Source of the DNA: Thermosynechococcus sp. HN-54
GTDB taxonomy: Bacteria > Cyanobacteriota > Cyanobacteriia > Thermosynechococcales > Thermosynechococcaceae
Length of the DNA: 64,000 nt
Direction of reading: 5' to 3'
NCBI RefSeq assembly: GCF_023650955.1
Contig: NZ_CP098039.1
Location: 186,001-250,000 of the forward strand
Under the pieces are notes generated by a model, which was given only the letters and a program-made list of their open reading frames with translations, searched no databases and was not told the origin of the DNA. The translations under genes and the position numbers were made by a program. The stretch's first letter is position 1; every line of letters begins with the position of its first letter. Shown in pieces: positions 54,573 to 63,405 of this stretch.

Positions 54573-55235
54573 GTGAAAGTTGCAGTGATTGGTGCCACAG
54601 GGCGTACAGGTCAGCGCATTGTCAGTGCCCTTCAATCCTCTGAGCATCAGGCGATCGCGGTCGTGCGTAACCCCGCCAAAGCCCAAGGGCGCTGGCCAAC
54701 AGTGGAGATTCGTACCGCCGATGTCACCCAACCCCAGACCCTGCCCCCCGCGCTCAAAGAGTGTGAAGCGGTCATCTGTGCCACAGGAGTCAGCCCCAGC
54801 CTCAACCCCTTGGAACCCCTAAGTGTCGACTATCTCGGCACCAAGAATCTAGTGGATGCTGCCAAGGCTGCCCATGTGCAGCAGTTTATTCTCGTCTCGT
54901 CGCTGTGCGTTTCCCAATTTTTCCATCCCCTAAATCTTTTTTGGCTGATTTTGTATTGGAAACAGCAGGCAGAACGTTATCTCCAAGAGAGCGGTCTAAC
55001 ATACACCATTGTGCGGCCGGGGGGTCTGAAGGAAACCGATGACGGTGGCTTTCCAATCATCGCCCCAGCAGATACCCTCTTTGAGGGCAGTATCGCCCGA
55101 TCGCGGGTGGCGGAAATCTGTGTCGCCGCCTTGGGCGAGCCGAGTGCCTACAACAAAATTTTTGAGGTGGTGAGCCGTCCCGATCAGCCCCCAGTGGCCT
55201 ATCCAGAGTTATTCCGCTCAGTTGCAGCAGTGTGA
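54573..55235 (+). CDS. NAD(P)H-binding SDR-family protein
   Basis: Atypical short-chain dehydrogenase of the NmrA/TIC62-like group, 220 residues. The GTG at 54573 is preferred, with GGAGG 8 nt upstream (54560-54564). The nucleotide loop is VAVIGATGRTGQRIVSALQ at the start; AVICATGVSPSLNP near 75, VDYLGTKNLVDAAKAA near 90 and FILVSSLCVSQF near 110 follow, but the classic YxxxK is modified (YWKQQAERYL). Such proteins in cyanobacteria sense or use NADPH, some in photosystem assembly. It overlaps the lysozyme-like gene by 4 bp (GTGA). Confidence 0.82.
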   Translation: MKVAVIGATGRTGQRIVSALQSSEHQAIAVVRNPAKAQGRWPTVEIRTADVTQPQTLPPALKECEAVICATGVSPSLNPLEPLSVDYLGTKNLVDAAKAAHVQQFILVSSLCVSQFFHPLNLFWLILYWKQQAERYLQESGLTYTIVRPGGLKETDDGGFPIIAPADTLFEGSIARSRVAEICVAALGEPSAYNKIFEVVSRPDQPPVAYPELFRSVAAV

Positions 55236-55915
55236 GGACAACTTCGGTGCGGTTTTCCCGTTCGTTACTGGCGATCGCCCTGCTTGGGGGCATGGGGTAT
55301 GCCTTGTTGGCCCATCGTTCGAGCGCCCTGTGGTGGTACTGGTACCGCTGGCAACCTAGTCAGATTGCCCCCTTGGTGATGCAGGGAGGAGACCCCTATG
55401 TGCGAGCGCTGATGCGCACCATTTCTGCCAGTGAGGCCAACGACGCCAATCCCTACACCCTCCTCTATGGTGGCGAACACGTCCAAGACCTCAGCCAGCA
55501 TCCCGATCGCTGTATTCCCATTCACCGCGGCCCCAATCAGCACCTGTGTACCACCGCCGCCGGTCGCTATCAATTTCTCACCACCACTTGGGAAGAAAAA
55601 GCCGCCCAGTATCATCCCCAACCGCCAAGCTGGTTTTGGCAGGACTATAGCTTTGCCCCAGAATATCAAGATCAGGTGGTCTATCGCTGGCTGACAGATC
55701 CCGCCGCTTGGAATGCCGATATTCCCCAACTCTTGCGGGAGGGTCGCGTGCAGGAAGTCTTTGCCCTACTGTCAGATACATGGACAAGTCTGGGCTACGG
55801 CATTGAAAGCAACCGCATCACCCCCCACCTCAAGGAGATCTACCAGCAACTGTTGGCTCAGGAGTTAGCCGCCTCCCAGACTGCACAATCTGCGGCGAGG
55901 AGCGCATTACCCTAG
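55232..55915 (+). CDS. Secreted lysozyme-like glycosidase (GH104-type)
   Basis: A 227-residue protein with an N-terminal signal anchor (about 8-28) and a lambda-endolysin-like (GH104) muramidase core. Recognisable parts are RTISASEANDANPYTLLYGG near 67 with the catalytic Glu, HVQDLSQHPDRCIPI near 90, and TTAAGRYQFLTTTWEEKA near 113. The two cysteines may form a disulfide. It probably remodels the cell's own peptidoglycan rather than acting as a phage enzyme, since no phage genes are near. GTG start overlapping the SDR stop. Confidence 0.8.
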   Translation: MRTTSVRFSRSLLAIALLGGMGYALLAHRSSALWWYWYRWQPSQIAPLVMQGGDPYVRALMRTISASEANDANPYTLLYGGEHVQDLSQHPDRCIPIHRGPNQHLCTTAAGRYQFLTTTWEEKAAQYHPQPPSWFWQDYSFAPEYQDQVVYRWLTDPAAWNADIPQLLREGRVQEVFALLSDTWTSLGYGIESNRITPHLKEIYQQLLAQELAASQTAQSAARSALP

Positions 55916-55918
55916 TGA

Positions 55919-56179
55919 ATTTTCCCTGCCGACAATTTTACTCAGGCCAATGACCTGGATTCCCTGCGAGAGATGATCAAGGATGCGCTGGAGTGCCATT
56001 TCCCCAATTCAGGAGAACGCCCCCAACTCGTCCGTTTGCATTTGTCCGAGATGAGTGTTGTACTCTATGAGCCACCTCGGGACATCACAGGGGCAGAATT
56101 AGCCAGCACTCTCAAGTCATTAGAGTATGAAATAGTCCGACAAACAGGCAGTCATATCCGCTTGACAACTCAGCATTGA
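55919..56179 (+). pseudogene. Fused remnant of a HicB/HicA toxin-antitoxin pair
   Basis: One open frame joins two eroded pieces. The first (55919 to about 56075) resembles the C-terminal end of a HicB-type antitoxin: LDSLREMIKDALECHFPN, then QLVRLHLSEMSVVL. The second (about 56075 to 56179) matches the start of the HicA toxin: PPRDITGAELASTLKSLEYE, then RQTGSHIRLTTQH. It stops just where HicA would continue with its conserved GEHHVTIP-like strand and catalytic end. The front half of HicB and the rest of HicA are absent, so neither should work. A 68-residue product from ATG 55973 could still be made. Confidence 0.7.
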
Positions 56180-56206
56180 CATACACAAATCTATTTGTCT
56201 TAATAC
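56176..56206 (+). promoter_or_regulatory. Candidate promoter with internal palindrome
   Basis: TTGACA at 56176-56181 and TAATAC at 56201-56206 (or TTAATA one base earlier) with an 18-19 bp spacer. The spacer holds the palindrome ACAAAT-CT-ATTTGT at 56185-56198, a position where a repressor would block polymerase. It would drive the zinc-ribbon gene at 56226. Confidence 0.4.
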
Positions 56207-56225
56207 TGTTAAGCCGCCCAAGGAA

Positions 56226-56477
56226 GTGACTGGAACAGAAAAAACAACGGAAACTGGACACTCGATTTACAATCGCGAAGAGTTAGAAAAAAGTGAGTAT
56301 TGCGGCTGTTTCTACTGTCTTCGAGTCTTTGACCCGTCTGACATTTATGACTGGATTGACGGGGACGATACAGCCCGCTGTCCCTTCTGCGGTATTGATT
56401 CTGTGATCGGTTCTGCGTCGGGCTATCCCGTTGACGACGATTTTCTAACAGCCATGCGTCAACATTGGTTTTGGTAG
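56226..56477 (+). CDS. Small zinc-ribbon-like protein
   Basis: An 83-residue acidic protein with two cysteine knuckles, CGCFYC near residue 26 and CPFCG near 51, which should bind zinc. The sequence around them (LRVFDPSDIYDWIDGDDTARC, then IDSVIGSASGYPVDDDFLTA) matches a widespread family of short bacterial cytoplasmic proteins of unknown function. The GTG at 56226 is the only upstream start; AGGA lies just before it. It lies between the HicBA remnant and metH. Confidence 0.72.
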   Translation: MTGTEKTTETGHSIYNREELEKSEYCGCFYCLRVFDPSDIYDWIDGDDTARCPFCGIDSVIGSASGYPVDDDFLTAMRQHWFW

Positions 56478-56532
56478 GAAGAGTAGAGAAATACTGTCAT
56501 CAAAAATAGGTTCACTAGTCAATTTCTTTGAG

Positions 56533-56571
56533 GGGGGTGTTGGATTCTGGTTTTTCAGCACCCCTATTTTT
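56533..56571 (+). terminator. Intrinsic terminator before metH
   Basis: GGGGTG at 56534-56539 pairs with CACCCC at 56559-56564, followed by TATTTTT (56565-56571). It lies 56 bp after the zinc-ribbon stop and 118 bp before metH. It probably ends the upstream transcript; use as a metH leader attenuator is possible but no riboswitch was recognised. Confidence 0.65.
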
Positions 56572-56688
56572 GTGGCAAGAGGCGTCAAGGCTTAGCTGTC
56601 AGTGTCATCCTTGGGAAAAGGGCTGTACCTTGCTCCGACAGATTAAAATCAGAAGAACCCTCTGGTGCAAATCGGCTGGCCTTGGTGG

Positions 56689-59600
56689 ATGTCTATGTCG
56701 TTTCTTGAGTATCTTCATGCAGAACCCCGGCGCGTGATTGTCTTTGACGGCGCAATGGGCACGAATCTTCAGGCACAAAACCTGACGGCAGAAGACTTTG
56801 GTGGCAAGGAGTACGAAGGCTGCAATGAATATCTGGTCATCAGTAAGCCAGAGGCGGTGGCCAAGGTGCATCGTGATTTTTTGGCAGCGGGGGCGGATGT
56901 CATTGAAACGGATACTTTTGGCTCATCCTCGATTGTTCTCAGTGAGTACAATTTGGGCGATCGCGCCTACGAAATTAGCAAGAAAGCTGCTGAACTGGCC
57001 AAGTCCGTGGCCGCTGAATTTAGCACTCCCGAAAAACCCCGCTTTGTTGCTGGCTCGATGGGACCGGGCACCAAACTCCCCACCCTTGGCCACATTGACT
57101 ACGACACCCTCTACACGGCTTTTCGCGAGCAAGCGGCAGGCCTTTTTGACGGCGGAGTTGATCTATTTATTATTGAAACCTGCCAAGACGTGCTGCAAAT
57201 CAAAGCAGCGCTCAATGGGGTGATGGCTGTCTTGCGAGAGCGGGGAGAACGCCGACCGCTGATGGTCTCGGTAACGATGGAGCAACAGGGCACGATGCTT
57301 GTTGGCTCGGAAATTGGCGCTGCCCTGACGATTCTTGAACCCTATCCCATTGATATTTTAGGACTCAACTGCGCCACTGGCCCTGACCTAATGACGGAGC
57401 ATATCCGCTACCTCTCGCAGCACTCTCCCTTTGTGATTTCCTGTATTCCCAATGCCGGCTTGCCTGAGAATATCGGTGGCCACGCCCACTATAAATTGAC
57501 GCCGATGGAATTGCGGCTGGCCCTGACCCGCTTTGTCGAAGACTTTGGGGTGCAAGTGATTGGCGGCTGTTGTGGTACTCGGCCGGATCATATTGCCGCT
57601 CTGGCGGAGATTGCAGCGACCTTGACCCCCAAGGCGCGATCGCCCCAACGGATTCCTGCTGCCGCCTCGATTTACAGCCCTCAGCCCTACGACCAAGAGA
57701 ATTCCTTCCTGATTATTGGTGAGCGACTCAATGCCAGTGGCTCGAAAAAATGCCGCGATCTCCTCAATGCCGAAGATTGGGATGGCCTCGTTGCCCTTGC
57801 CCGTGCCCAAGTGCGTGAAGGTGCCCACATCCTCGATGTCAATGTGGACTATGTGGGGCGCGATGGCGTGCGGGATATGCGCGAGTTGGTCTCGCGACTG
57901 GTTACCAATGTCACCCTGCCCCTCATGCTCGACTCTACGGAGTGGCAAAAGATGGAGGCCGGCTTAAAGGTGGCGGGGGGCAAATGCCTGCTCAACTCCA
58001 CTAACTTTGAGGATGGTGAACCCCGCTTTTATAAAGTCTTGGAACTGGCGAAAACCTATGGTGCCGGCGTTGTTGTCGGCACCATTGATGAGGAGGGGAT
58101 GGCGCGGACGGCCGAGAAAAAGTTTGCCATTGCCCAGCGTGCCTATAGGGCTGCCCTTGACTACGGGATTCCCCCCTACGAGATTTTTTTTGACCCCTTG
58201 GCTCTACCGATTTCTACAGGGATTGAGGCGGATCGGGTCAACGGTCGGGAAACGATTGCGGCCATTGGTCGTATCCGCGCTGAACTGCCCGACTGTCATA
58301 TTTTGCTGGGGGTCTCGAATATCTCCTTTGGTTTGAACCCGGCGGCTCGCCAAGTCCTCAACTCGATGTTTCTCCATGAGGCCATGCAAGCGGGGATGGA
58401 TGCGGCCATTGTCAGTGCTGCCAAGATTCTCCCCTTGGCCAAAATTGAGCCAGAGCACCAAGAAGTATGCCGGGATCTCATCTATGACCGGCGGCGATTT
58501 GAGGGGGAGGTGTGCGTTTATGACCCCCTTGCGGAACTGACCCGTCTCTTTGAGGGCAAAACCACCAAACAGGATCGCTCGCAGGTGGAGAACCTACCCA
58601 TTGAGGAGCGACTCAAACGCCACATTATTGATGGCGATCGCCTTGGCTTGGAGGAAACTTTGGCCAAAGCCCTTGAAACCTATCCCCCCCTAGAAATTAT
58701 CAATACGTTCTTGCTCGATGGCATGAGGGTGGTGGGCGAACTCTTTGGCTCTGGACAGATGCAGCTGCCCTTTGTTTTGCAGTCGGCAGAAACGATGAAG
58801 GCCGCGGTTGCCTACCTCGAACCCTTTATGGAGAAATCCGCCAAGGGGGGTACCGCCAAGGGCACTGTCGTCATTGCCACGGTGAAGGGGGATGTCCATG
58901 ATATTGGCAAAAACTTGGTGGATATTATCCTCACCAACAACGGCTATCGGGTGATTAACTTGGGGATTAAGCAACCCGTCGAAAATATCATCCAAGCCTA
59001 TGAAGAGCATCAGGCAGATTGCATTGCCATGAGTGGCCTCTTGGTGAAATCCACCGCTTTTATGAAGGAAAACCTCGAGGTCTTTAATGAACGCGGCATT
59101 ACAGTGCCGGTGATTTTGGGGGGGGCAGCGTTAACACCCAAATTTGTCTATGAGGATTGCCAGTCCACCTACCACGGTCAAGTGATCTACGGTAAGGATG
59201 CCTTTGCCGATTTGCATTTTATGGATCGGCTGATGAGTGCTAAGGCCGCAGGGCAATGGGACGATCGCCGGGGATTTTTGGATGGTACCCCTACCCCATC
59301 TCTAGAGGAAGTGAGCACGCCAGCGATCGCCCCCGAATCCACCCCAGTTGTGGAACCAGAGGTACCAGAGGTGGTTGATACCCGTCGCTCTGAAGCGGTT
59401 GCGGTGGAGATTCCTCGGCCTACCCCGCCCTTCTGGGGCACTTGTCACCTCAAAGCCGATCAGATTCCCCTGTCAGAGGTCTTTGCCTATCTGGATCTCC
59501 AAGCCCTGATTGTGGGCCAGTGGCAGTTTCGCAAACCCAAGGATCAAGACCGCGCCGCCTACGAGGCCTTTCTTGCCGAGAAAGTCTATCCCATCCTTGA

Positions 59601-60240
59601 GGAATGGAAACAGCGCATCCTCGCTGAAAACCTGCTCCATCCCGAACTCATTTATGGCTACTTTCCCTGCCAAAGTGAAGGTAACACGGTCTATCTCTAC
59701 GATCCGCAGCAGGTCGGTGACAAAAGTGCCTGCGTCCCTGAGCGAGCGATCGCCCAGTTTACCTTCCCCCGCCAGAAGCAAGGTCGCCGTCTCTGTATTG
59801 CTGACTTCTTTGCCCCTGTAGAATCGGGCATCATTGATGTATTTCCGATGCAGGCGGTCACTGTTGGTGAAATTGCCACCCAAGTGGCACAGCAGCTATT
59901 TGCTACTAATCAATACAGTGACTACCTCTACTTCCATGGCATGGCGGTGCAAACCGCTGAAGCCCTTGCGGAGTGGTGTCATGCCCGCATTCGCCGCGAA
60001 TTGGGCTGCACTCCCGATCCAGAGTCGATTCGCGATATTCTTGCCCAGCGCTACCAAGGCTCCCGCTACAGCTTTGGCTATCCTGCCTGCCCCAATATGC
60101 AGGATCAATATACGCTGCTCCGACTCCTCCAGAGCGATCGCATGGGGATGTATATGGACGAGAGTGAACAGCTCTACCCTGAGCAATCCACGACGGCAAT
60201 CATCTGCTACCACCCCACTGCCAAATATTTCAGCGCCTGA
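56689..60240 (+). CDS. metH: Cobalamin-dependent methionine synthase
   Basis: Transfers a methyl group from methyltetrahydrofolate through cobalamin to homocysteine. From ATG 56689 (another ATG is two codons later) the protein has 1183 residues in the standard order. Homocysteine domain: start [15 protein letters not shown], zinc cysteines in [10 protein letters not shown] and [11 protein letters not shown], to about 320. Folate domain: [17 protein letters not shown] and [16 protein letters not shown], about 340-610. Cobalamin cap and binding domains: [19 protein letters not shown] (His ligand in DxHxxG) near 735. After a Pro/Glu linker, the activation domain carries [16 protein letters not shown] near 1120. 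The end is 3 bp from the converging DUF499 gene. Confidence 0.96.
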   Translation: MSMSFLEYLHAEPRRVIVFDGAMGTNLQAQNLTAEDFGGKEYEGCNEYLVISKPEAVAKVHRDFLAAGADVIETDTFGSSSIVLSEYNLGDRAYEISKKAAELAKSVAAEFSTPEKPRFVAGSMGPGTKLPTLGHIDYDTLYTAFREQAAGLFDGGVDLFIIETCQDVLQIKAALNGVMAVLRERGERRPLMVSVTMEQQGTMLVGSEIGAALTILEPYPIDILGLNCATGPDLMTEHIRYLSQHSPFVISCIPNAGLPENIGGHAHYKLTPMELRLALTRFVEDFGVQVIGGCCGTRPDHIAALAEIAATLTPKARSPQRIPAAASIYSPQPYDQENSFLIIGERLNASGSKKCRDLLNAEDWDGLVALARAQVREGAHILDVNVDYVGRDGVRDMRELVSRLVTNVTLPLMLDSTEWQKMEAGLKVAGGKCLLNSTNFEDGEPRFYKVLELAKTYGAGVVVGTIDEEGMARTAEKKFAIAQRAYRAALDYGIPPYEIFFDPLALPISTGIEADRVNGRETIAAIGRIRAELPDCHILLGVSNISFGLNPAARQVLNSMFLHEAMQAGMDAAIVSAAKILPLAKIEPEHQEVCRDLIYDRRRFEGEVCVYDPLAELTRLFEGKTTKQDRSQVENLPIEERLKRHIIDGDRLGLEETLAKALETYPPLEIINTFLLDGMRVVGELFGSGQMQLPFVLQSAETMKAAVAYLEPFMEKSAKGGTAKGTVVIATVKGDVHDIGKNLVDIILTNNGYRVINLGIKQPVENIIQAYEEHQADCIAMSGLLVKSTAFMKENLEVFNERGITVPVILGGAALTPKFVYEDCQSTYHGQVIYGKDAFADLHFMDRLMSAKAAGQWDDRRGFLDGTPTPSLEEVSTPAIAPESTPVVEPEVPEVVDTRRSEAVAVEIPRPTPPFWGTCHLKADQIPLSEVFAYLDLQALIVGQWQFRKPKDQDRAAYEAFLAEKVYPILEEWKQRILAENLLHPELIYGYFPCQSEGNTVYLYDPQQVGDKSACVPERAIAQFTFPRQKQGRRLCIADFFAPVESGIIDVFPMQAVTVGEIATQVAQQLFATNQYSDYLYFHGMAVQTAEALAEWCHARIRRELGCTPDPESIRDILAQRYQGSRYSFGYPACPNMQDQYTLLRLLQSDRMGMYMDESEQLYPEQSTTAIICYHPTAKYFSA

Positions 60241-60243
60241 GCC

Positions 60244-63200
60244 TTAGTTTTCTTCGTGCCAGTCGTAGCCAAAGCCGTGTTGGGCAAGTAGTTCCTTGAC
60301 GACTAGCGCCAGCTTACTCTTGTCGAGGCCAGTGGTACTTTCAGTAACCAGTTCGGCTCTCAATGTCACAGTGCCGCCAGCATCCTTGAGGGCTTGTAGT
60401 AAATCAACAAGGGCAGGAACTTGGGGCATTTCCACCGGTTCTAGGTGAATCCGCAGCCGCCTGATTGCCGTGGCATAACCTGTTGTCGGGGCATCTTGCC
60501 ACGTTTGCTGTTCTGTTGGATCCGTGGGTTCGTAGATTTGACCTGTGCCTCCTTGATTAGGCTTGGCTCTATCCTCCTGAGCTTCAGGGCGTTGCAACAC
60601 CCCCGGACGGGCGAGGACACAATTGTCTATCCACTGAATGTCCCCTAGGCTGGGCGGTTGGTCTTTATCCCAGATCTGGGAAACACGCTCGCCGTCCTTG
60701 AGGCCAAGGGTAAATAGCCCCATCCTCACTCCTTGAATCACGGCTTCGGCAATAATTTTTTGATCCTTGAGCATGGGCAGGCCGGGCAGCCGGAAAAAGT
60801 AATCCCGCAGCGTGCCAAGGGGCAAAAAGTTCTCTTCCTCTGGCCACAGACCATAGGCTTGTACCATCAGGGCAGGATCAAGGGCGTTGGGGAGCAAATC
60901 GTCCCGCTCGAGGATCTTGACCACTGCCTGCACGAGGGTTGAAGAGGTCTGCACGTAGGCTTGGATGGGCTCCGTGAGGAAGGTTCCCTTGGCATCTGTG
61001 GCTCTGGCGAACTCACTGTAGCTCGCACGGACAAGGTTGGGCAGGGCGGATTTCACTTGTTGGAGGCGATCGCGCAATTCCGTTTGCTGTGAGGGCGCCA
61101 AGGTGCTCTGGAGGTTGGCACGAATTGCTTCGAGGGCGAGTTCACGGCGGGCTTCCTGTTCAACCCGTGCCCAAGTTTCTCGTCGAGGGTGCAGGTGCAG
61201 CAGGGTGTTTTTGTACAGCCGCGGCGAGCCAGTGGCCTGTTGTTGAATGAGCTGGCGAAACTGTTCTCCACTATAGTCTGGGTCTGGGCTGTAAAGAACC
61301 AGCTTGAGGCTGCGATCGTCTGTCACATCACGGGGTTCATAGGGCCAAACAATCGGGCGCAGTTCTCCACGCCCCGCAACCTCGGCAACATACTCCCGCA
61401 GCTTCTCGCGAATAGCCATCTCAGACACACTTGCCATTTCATTGGTCAACACGGCGTTGAGGTTGGGTTGGGCGCGAAAGAGGAAGCGACCGTTTTCTTC
61501 ATAGAGGTAAAAGAGTTTGGCGCGCAGTTTTTCGAGGGCATCGCTAATGAGTTCGCGGCTAATGGCCTCCGGTGCCATCAAGGCCAAGTCAAGCAGGGGT
61601 TTGGGCATCCCTTCGTGGGCACCCCCGGAGTGGCTGTACATGAAAATGGCGGTTGCCACTGTTTGAGCGATGCGTTGGCGAGCCTGTTCGCCGCTGTGGT
61701 CGCGATCGCTCTGGGCGGCCTTGCCGATAATGTCGCTGGTAATCACCGCTTCCCAATTGGCCTCCCGTAGGACACTGACGACCATCGCCCGCAAATCAGG
61801 ATTTTCAAAGTGAATGTCGCCAAGGCCAATCAAGGGACGAGCAATGGGCGATCGGTAGTTTTCCTCGACCACCCGTGCCAAGAGGCGCAACACCCCCCGC
61901 GTGCGTTGAAACCCCTGCAGCGTGCCCCAGCGTTCATACAGGGTACGAATCAATTCGGGATGAAAGGGAAAGGCGCGTCGCAACTGCTGGTGATATTCAG
62001 GGCGATAGGCATCCTCATAGAGACCTTTGGTGGCGCGGTAGAGATTGACATAGCGATTGATCACCGCCTCTACCCCCCTCTCATCCACCTGCTCAAAGAG
62101 GCGTCGGCGAATTACTTCGTAGATCTCTTCCCCTTGGACAGGGACGCGCACCGCCTGCACACGGCCAAAGATATTTTCAAGGCGAGCAAAGGCCTCCGCA
62201 GCCCCCTCTTGGTCGTAATACTCTAGGTGGGATTCAGGGAAGGTGAGTACCAACGTCGTATCGGAGGTACTGCCCACCACCTCACTCAGTTCTTGCAAAA
62301 AGGCAAAGGTTTGGGCTTGGAGGGTGGTTTCGCCAACCCGCACACCGGCGGCCTTCACCTGATAGACCAAGATTTCATCCATGAGGATCAAGGCAGGGCC
62401 CCACTGGCGGAAGAGTTCTCGCAGGGGTTCTTTGCTGGGGGAAATACGCTCGCGATCGGCGGCGGCCACAAGGGCATACCCGTCTTCACCCCCCAATTGC
62501 CGAGCCAATTCTCCCCAGAGGGTGTGCTTCTGCGGTGAGAGATCGGTGCCCACCAAGACGGCTACCTTGGCGGTGGGAATCTCATTCTTTTCTAGTAAAT
62601 CTTGGATCACGGGTAGATCATTGACTGCCGCTCGATGGGCAAGGAGATGATAGAGGGCAATCAGGGCATGGGTTTTACCACCCCCAAAGGGTGTCCGCAG
62701 CTGTACCACCGCCTCTCCGCCCTTGCCTTGGAGTCGCCGCAGCACATCCTGGAGCAGGGCACGCAGTTCACGGGTGAGGTAGGTTTTGCGGAAAAATTCT
62801 TGGGGGTTGTTGTACTCAAAGCCAGCCGTCCCGGCCACCACATCATCCAGCTTGGCAGCAAAGGTACTTTCATCAAATTGCCCTGCTCGAATGTCGGCAT
62901 GGGGTGTGGCAATGTGCCACCACGAGGGCAGATGGTTAAACGTGGGAGTGGAAGGCGCTGCAGGACGGGTTTGGCCATCTCGCAGGGCTTTGACGGTGAT
63001 TGCTGCCTCTGTCGCGCCAATGATCTCTAGAATGCGGGCAATGGAGTCGAGGGTGCGGTAGCTATCCTCTGGCCGAATGTCATCTTGATGTGCCCACAAA
63101 TTACGGACTTCAACAATTTCATCGACCCAAGCCACGACTCTTGCATGGCGCTTAAAGGTATCGCGGAAAACCTCCCGCTGGCCAAGGAAGACATCCTTGA

Positions 63201-63405
63201 GATGGGTAATATCCACCACCTCTTCGGGAAGTGTGCCCTTCTCGAGTTCTTGGAGAACATTTTCGCGGCGGCGCTCACTGAGGCTTTGCAAATAGGCTTC
63301 AAACCAAGCGCGGCCTTCGCCATAGTGGGCTTTGAGCTTGTCCACCACAAAGGGACAGACATGATTGGCATAAAGTTTGAAAGCATCGGCAAGTTGACTA
63401 TTCAT
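60244..63405 (-). CDS. HEPN-DUF499 P-loop ATPase, defence-associated
   Basis: A 1053-residue protein with two recognisable parts. Residues 1-130 resemble a Swt1-type HEPN domain with an intact R-x4-H motif (R101-N-L-W-A-H106), the catalytic signature of HEPN ribonucleases. The rest is a DUF499 ATPase: Walker A TPFGGGKTHAL at 239-249 and Walker B ALILMDEIL at 338-346, with a GTDLSPQKHTLWGEL block between and a long helical C-terminus. DUF499 proteins typically accompany DUF1156 DNA methylases in phage-defence or restriction-like clusters. Here the ATG overlaps the methylase stop as ATGA (63402-63405), so the two are coupled. The biochemical role is not established. Confidence 0.82.
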   Translation of the reverse strand: MNSQLADAFKLYANHVCPFVVDKLKAHYGEGRAWFEAYLQSLSERRRENVLQELEKGTLPEEVVDITHLKDVFLGQREVFRDTFKRHARVVAWVDEIVEVRNLWAHQDDIRPEDSYRTLDSIARILEIIGATEAAITVKALRDGQTRPAAPSTPTFNHLPSWWHIATPHADIRAGQFDESTFAAKLDDVVAGTAGFEYNNPQEFFRKTYLTRELRALLQDVLRRLQGKGGEAVVQLRTPFGGGKTHALIALYHLLAHRAAVNDLPVIQDLLEKNEIPTAKVAVLVGTDLSPQKHTLWGELARQLGGEDGYALVAAADRERISPSKEPLRELFRQWGPALILMDEILVYQVKAAGVRVGETTLQAQTFAFLQELSEVVGSTSDTTLVLTFPESHLEYYDQEGAAEAFARLENIFGRVQAVRVPVQGEEIYEVIRRRLFEQVDERGVEAVINRYVNLYRATKGLYEDAYRPEYHQQLRRAFPFHPELIRTLYERWGTLQGFQRTRGVLRLLARVVEENYRSPIARPLIGLGDIHFENPDLRAMVVSVLREANWEAVITSDIIGKAAQSDRDHSGEQARQRIAQTVATAIFMYSHSGGAHEGMPKPLLDLALMAPEAISRELISDALEKLRAKLFYLYEENGRFLFRAQPNLNAVLTNEMASVSEMAIREKLREYVAEVAGRGELRPIVWPYEPRDVTDDRSLKLVLYSPDPDYSGEQFRQLIQQQATGSPRLYKNTLLHLHPRRETWARVEQEARRELALEAIRANLQSTLAPSQQTELRDRLQQVKSALPNLVRASYSEFARATDAKGTFLTEPIQAYVQTSSTLVQAVVKILERDDLLPNALDPALMVQAYGLWPEEENFLPLGTLRDYFFRLPGLPMLKDQKIIAEAVIQGVRMGLFTLGLKDGERVSQIWDKDQPPSLGDIQWIDNCVLARPGVLQRPEAQEDRAKPNQGGTGQIYEPTDPTEQQTWQDAPTTGYATAIRRLRIHLEPVEMPQVPALVDLLQALKDAGGTVTLRAELVTESTTGLDKSKLALVVKELLAQHGFGYDWHEEN

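Noticed and set aside
56490-56688. Possible cobalamin riboswitch in the metH leader
   Set aside because: No B12-box-like GCCACTG or matching core was seen; only an intrinsic terminator hairpin is present.
61189-61770. Long plus-strand frame (193 codons) opposite the HEPN-DUF499 gene
   Set aside because: It is antisense to a strongly conserved ATPase gene, has no family-like blocks, and its openness follows from the codon bias of the real gene.
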